Origin: Acidobacteriaceae bacterium
GTDB lineage: Bacteria; Acidobacteriota; Terriglobia; Terriglobales; Acidobacteriaceae
NCBI GenBank assembly: GCA_003140705.1
Contig: PLKU01000081.1
Coordinates: forward strand, 4,445-13,252
Direction: 5' to 3'
DNA: 8,808 nucleotides
The notes under the pieces were generated by a model, which was not told where the DNA came from, ran no database searches, and was given only the letters and a program-made list of their open reading frames with translations. How positions within the stretch are numbered: the stretch's first letter is position 1; each line of letters opens with the position of its first letter. A program made the position numbers and the translations under genes. This document shows, one piece after another, positions 5,296-8,808 of the stretch.

Positions 5296-7713
5296 ATGAC
5301 AAACGATCTGAGACTTGCACTGCGGCAGTTGAGGAAGTCACCGGGATTCGCAGTGACGGCTATCCTGACACTCGCGTTGGGGATTGGGGCGAATGCAGTG
5401 GTGTTTAGCGTGCTGAACGCTGTGGTGCTGCGGCCGGTGAAAGTGCCGAATGCACAGAATCTTTACATGGTGCAGCGTTTCCAGTATCCGTCGCAGTCGT
5501 ATCCCGACTATGTGGATCTGCGGGACCGGAACCGGACTTTTGAGAGTCTGATGACCTACAACATTTTAGGTCCGGTAGGGGTGAATTCCGACGGGAACCC
5601 ATCGACTGCATGGCCGTTGCTGGCGAGTAGCAACTACTTTGATGCATTAGGAATTCAGCCCTATCTGGGGCGGTTCTTTCACGCTGGCGATGAGCACGGG
5701 ATGAACAGCGCTCCCTATTTGGTGCTGAGCTACGCGTACTGGCATGACCATTTTCATGACGATGCCGGTGTAGTGGGACGGGTAGTCGAGATCAACAAGC
5801 GCCAGCTCACGATTCTTGGAGTGGCTCCGCCAGCGTTTCGGGGTACGGAGCTGTTCTTTGCGCCGGCAATGTGGATCCCACTTGTAGAGCAGCCCTCCAT
5901 TCAGGGATACGACGCACTGCAGTATCGCGGCAACCACTCGGAGTTCGTGGTGGGACGATTGAAGCCTGGTGTGACTTCAGCGCAGGCGACAGCAGACCTG
6001 AGTACTTTAGCGACATGGCTGGCCAAAACCTATCCGACCGACGACGAGGGCCTGAAGTTCACGCTGGCCCGTCCAGGCTTGGTGGGTGACATGCTGGGCG
6101 GACCGGCTCGCGCGTTTATGGTAGGGCTAATGCTGCTGGCAGGGCTTATTTTGCTGGCGGCATGCGCGAACCTCGGAAGCCTTTTTGCGGCGCGGGCAGC
6201 AGATCGAGCAAAGGAGACGGCGCTGCGTCTGGCTCTGGGGTCAAGGCGCGGGACCATCGTGCGGCAGATGCTGACCGAGGCCGTCGTGGTTTCCCTTGCA
6301 GGCGGCGCGCTAGGGTTGGCGGGGGGCATCGTTGTCCTGCGCTTTGTGAGCTCGTGGCAACCGTTTCCGGATGTTCCCATCAACATTCCGGTGAATCCCG
6401 ATGCATCCGCATACGTTGTTGCGCTGTTGCTTGCGCTGGCCAGTGGCCTTCTGTTCGGAATGGTGCCCGTACGGCAGGTGATGCGAGCAGATCCGTGGCA
6501 AATAATGCGGACAAGTGCGGCAGGCGTAGCAGGGTTGCGGCGATTTACGATACGAGATGTTCTGCTGGCGGTACAGATTGCCATTTGTGCAGTGTTGGTC
6601 ACTTCCTCGCTGGTTGCCTTGCGAGGCCTCGCGCGATCAATGCACAGCAATTTCGGATTTGATCCAAAGAACGTGATGCTTGTTGAGTGTGAATTGCATA
6701 TGGCTGGCTACACCGACAATCGTGTTCCGCAGATGCAGGAGCGCATGCTGGAAGCGGCACGTGGGATTCCGGGCGTGATGGCCGCGGGGTATGCGGACCA
6801 CCTGGCGCTGAGCCTCGGCGGCGGCGATTCATATGTCTACACCGACGGCACCACCGACTTCAGGCCCACAAATACGGCCGCGGACGCCATGAACTACCAC
6901 ATTTCCCCTGACTACCTTGAAGCTGCGGGAACCAGGCTGCTGGCGGGAAGAGATCTGACGCTCCATGACGACAAAAATGCGCCGACGGTGGCTTTGGTCA
7001 ATCGGCAGTTCGCACAAAGAGTTTTTGGATCGGTGGACAAGGCGATTGGCGGGCATTTCAAGTTCTATGGCGGAATCCGAGCCGAAGTTGTGGGTGTGGT
7101 CGAAGACGGGAAATACCGGTCGCTGACCGAGGATCAGCAGCCGGCGATGTTCTTTTCGTTCCTCCAGCAGCAGGGGAGCGGCACCCTGCTGATGGTGCGG
7201 TCAAAGCGTGATCCAGGAGAGATATTCAAAGCACTGGAGCGCTCCATGCGCGGGCTTGACGGAGGTCTGCCTTTTGTCGTGAGGCCGTGGAACGAGGAAA
7301 TGGGCTCAGCGTTGTTCGCGGCACGGGTAGCCACAGTGGCTCTGGGGGTGCTGGGGTTGCTTGGCGCGATGCTGGCTGCGACAGGAATCTTCGGACTGGC
7401 CTCCTATACGGTCAGCAAACGGCTGCGCGAGTTGGGCATACGTGTGGCGCTAGGGGCGGGACGAAAGCAAGTGCTGCGAGCGGCACTGGGGCGGACGTTC
7501 GTGCTGCTGTCGGCAGGCTCGGCAACGGGACTGGCGCTTGGCATTTTGGCCACCAAAGTGTTGTCATACATCGTGTACCAGGCGGGACCGAAGGATCCGC
7601 TGGTACTTTGCGGGGTGGTTTTTACAATGCTTTCGCTAGGGCTCGTGGCTGCGTGGATTCCAGCCCAAAAGGCGCTGGCGATTGACCCGATGGTCTTGCT
7701 ACGGGAGCAGTGA
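5296..7713 (+). CDS. ADOP-family FtsX/MacB-like permease, complete, without prefix domain
   Basis: The 805-residue protein starts MTNDLRLALRQLRKSPGF directly before TM1 (20-46, ILTLALGIGANAVVFSVLNAV), so it lacks the soluble prefix carried by the permease at the left of the window. A MacB-type periplasmic domain spans about 50-265. The first FtsX unit has membrane segments at about 273-298, 325-350 and 371-393, with CANLGSLFAARAADRAKETALRLALGSRRG at 290-319. TM5 (421-445) opens the second half, followed by a second periplasmic domain (about 450-670). The second FtsX unit has segments at about 676-704, 732-758 and 768-790, repeating the signature as TVSKRLRELGIRVALGAGR. It ends KALAIDPMVLLREQ, the normal family terminus. 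The internal duplication and the absence of an ATPase neighbour define the family. No padR gene is adjacent; upstream is transposon debris, so its regulator may be elsewhere or lost. Substrate unknown; MacB/LolC-like export is inferred. Confidence 0.94.
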   Translation: MTNDLRLALRQLRKSPGFAVTAILTLALGIGANAVVFSVLNAVVLRPVKVPNAQNLYMVQRFQYPSQSYPDYVDLRDRNRTFESLMTYNILGPVGVNSDGNPSTAWPLLASSNYFDALGIQPYLGRFFHAGDEHGMNSAPYLVLSYAYWHDHFHDDAGVVGRVVEINKRQLTILGVAPPAFRGTELFFAPAMWIPLVEQPSIQGYDALQYRGNHSEFVVGRLKPGVTSAQATADLSTLATWLAKTYPTDDEGLKFTLARPGLVGDMLGGPARAFMVGLMLLAGLILLAACANLGSLFAARAADRAKETALRLALGSRRGTIVRQMLTEAVVVSLAGGALGLAGGIVVLRFVSSWQPFPDVPINIPVNPDASAYVVALLLALASGLLFGMVPVRQVMRADPWQIMRTSAAGVAGLRRFTIRDVLLAVQIAICAVLVTSSLVALRGLARSMHSNFGFDPKNVMLVECELHMAGYTDNRVPQMQERMLEAARGIPGVMAAGYADHLALSLGGGDSYVYTDGTTDFRPTNTAADAMNYHISPDYLEAAGTRLLAGRDLTLHDDKNAPTVALVNRQFAQRVFGSVDKAIGGHFKFYGGIRAEVVGVVEDGKYRSLTEDQQPAMFFSFLQQQGSGTLLMVRSKRDPGEIFKALERSMRGLDGGLPFVVRPWNEEMGSALFAARVATVALGVLGLLGAMLAATGIFGLASYTVSKRLRELGIRVALGAGRKQVLRAALGRTFVLLSAGSATGLALGILATKVLSYIVYQAGPKDPLVLCGVVFTMLSLGLVAAWIPAQKALAIDPMVLLREQ

Positions 7714-8128
7714 AGGAGGAAGGTTTGAGACTTTAGGACTCCGACGAACAGCTGTCACAGACCATGTTCGGCGGCTAACAATTCCAACGAACGGTAGGCT
7801 CCTGAGCCTCGCTGCTGACTTGTACGTCGCAAATTGTGCATCTTTGACGTTAGTGACATTCCTCCGGGGTCCGTACTCGCGTCCGGATGCAAATCGCCCA
7901 GTCTTCCACTGCCGAGGACTCAAGAGAAATCCGCAGGAGATTTGGCCTGAACCCGGCGCACGGAAGTGAAGCTGTCGGAAGCAACACTCAACCTAGGATA
8001 AAATACAGAATTCATCATGGAACCCGGAATTGGAATCGAAGATCCTGTTGGCGCTTCCCATTCCCTGTCGTTTGCAATCGCACCTACGGATGAGTGGGGA
8101 CCAGAACGTTTATGGAATGAGCGTGCGT
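7714..8128. other. Gene-free convergent interval
   Basis: This 415-bp stretch lies between the 3' ends of the permease and the sigma-54 regulator, where terminators would be expected for both. Only a short stem is visible (AGGCT 7796-7800 with AGCCT 7805-7809, no T-run). Reading frames across it (7682-7969, 7887-8093) have no recognisable content. I see no RNA gene. Confidence 0.5.
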
Positions 8129-8808
8129 CTACCCGGAGTATCGTCCTAATTTGTATCCAAGGTCACTTCTGGACAACCCAAGATGTCTTGCGGCAACCGC
8201 CTGCACACCTCCTGATGAGTCGATTGCTCGCTCAATCAAACTTCTTTCCAGTTTTGCAAGCATCTCCCGAAGGTCCAACTGTTCTGGAAGTTGCGCCGCG
8301 AGTTGTTCTATTGTGACCTCCGTGCCTAACCGCTTCGAGGGCGCGGCACCTGATTGAAGAGGAAAGTCTTCGGGCTGCAGTTCGAGGTCTCGGCCGAGTA
8401 TCAGAGCGCGTTCTAGCAAGTTTGCAAGCTCCCGGATGTTGCCTGGGAATGCATAGCTACTAAGCTTTTCTACGGCACCCAGGCTCACCTGCTTGCTGGG
8501 CACCTTCATCTCTTTCGCGATTCTGGCGCATAGCATTTGGCAAAGATCTTCGATATCCTCTCTTCGTTCGCGCAGAGGCGGGAGCTGAATTGGAACCACG
8601 GCCAACCGGTAGAAAAGGTCCTCACGAAACTGCCCACTATGGACACGAGCCTGGAGATCGCGGTGAGTGGCCGCCAGTACTCTGACATCGACTTTGCGCA
8701 GGGTTGTCGAGCCAACGCGCTGGATCTCCCCATTTGCAAGAACTCTCAAGAGCTTCGCCTGCGCGGCCGGGGACATTTCTGCAACCTCATCCAGGAAGAG
8801 CGTGCCTT
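8129..8808 (-). CDS. Sigma-54-dependent enhancer-binding regulator, C-terminal half (5' end outside window)
   Basis: The visible 225 codons start inside the AAA+ domain at the Walker B motif (GTLFLDEVAEM, residues 1-11). They continue with LLRVL..GEIQRVG, sensor I VDVRVLAATHRDL (usually ATNRDL; His replaces Asn), the arginine-finger region FREDLFYRLAVVPIQLPPLRERREDI (58-83) and the sensor II helix FPGNIRELANLLERALIL (about 120-137). A linker follows, then a C-terminal Fis-type helix-turn-helix: LERSLIERAIDSSGGVQAVAARHLGLSRSDLGYKLGRYSG. Such proteins bind upstream enhancers and use ATP to open sigma-54 promoters. The Walker A and GAFTGA motifs and any N-terminal receiver or sensor domain lie beyond the window, so the signal sensed cannot be named. 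The ATG at 8774-8776 is internal to the AAA+ domain and is not the start. No sigma-54 (-24/-12) promoter was recognised in the window. Confidence 0.95.
   Translation of the reverse strand, partial: GTLFLDEVAEMSPAAQAKLLRVLANGEIQRVGSTTLRKVDVRVLAATHRDLQARVHSGQFREDLFYRLAVVPIQLPPLRERREDIEDLCQMLCARIAKEMKVPSKQVSLGAVEKLSSYAFPGNIRELANLLERALILGRDLELQPEDFPLQSGAAPSKRLGTEVTIEQLAAQLPEQLDLREMLAKLERSLIERAIDSSGGVQAVAARHLGLSRSDLGYKLGRYSG

Noticed and set aside
8774..8776. ATG in the sigma-54 regulator as a possible start codon
   Set aside because: It falls just after the Walker B motif inside the AAA+ domain, and the frame stays open with matching family sequence to the window edge.

Overview
The window most likely comes from a member of the Acidobacteriota (Terriglobia-like). 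The main evidence is two large FtsX/MacB-type permeases with the architecture of the 'acidobacterial duplicated orphan permease' (ADOP) family. One of them lies directly behind a small PadR-family repressor of the kind that accompanies ADOP genes in that phylum. No ABC ATPase gene is present, as is usual for these orphan permeases. Base composition is moderately GC-rich, and genes lie on both strands with loose spacing.

Layout, left to right. (1) Positions 1-1992, minus strand: a padR gene followed 9 bp later by an ADOP permease that runs off the left edge; the permease's ribosome binding site overlaps the padR stop codon, so the two form a coupled operon. The padR leader carries two near-identical 16-bp direct repeats, 30 bp apart, that are candidate operators. 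(2) Positions about 2043-3707, plus strand: a secreted DUF3455 protein and a small MmcQ/YjbR-family protein, each in its own loose transcription unit. A diverged 45-bp repeat that forms a hairpin lies on each side of the DUF3455 gene. (3) Positions 3779-4616: a complete IS6-family insertion sequence with perfect 17-bp terminal inverted repeats and an intact DDE transposase, but no 8-bp target duplication. It is followed by about 680 bp of non-coding DNA that holds the decayed, frameshifted C-terminal end of an IS5-like transposase. (4) Positions 5296-7713, plus strand: a second, complete ADOP permease without the N-terminal prefix domain and without an adjacent padR gene. (5) Positions 7714-8128: a gene-free convergent interval. 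(6) Positions 8129-8808, minus strand: the C-terminal half of a sigma-54-dependent (bacterial enhancer-binding) regulator, running off the right edge.

The genes do not form one pathway. The one clear functional pair is PadR plus its downstream permease, presumably a substrate- or stress-responsive repressor controlling a MacB/FtsX-like membrane protein of unknown substrate. The middle is a small accessory region shaped by insertion sequences. I found no CRISPR array, rRNA, tRNA or convincing new multi-gene system. The most checkable unexplained signals are the repeat pair around the DUF3455 gene, the repeats in front of padR and the structure of the IS-rich segment.
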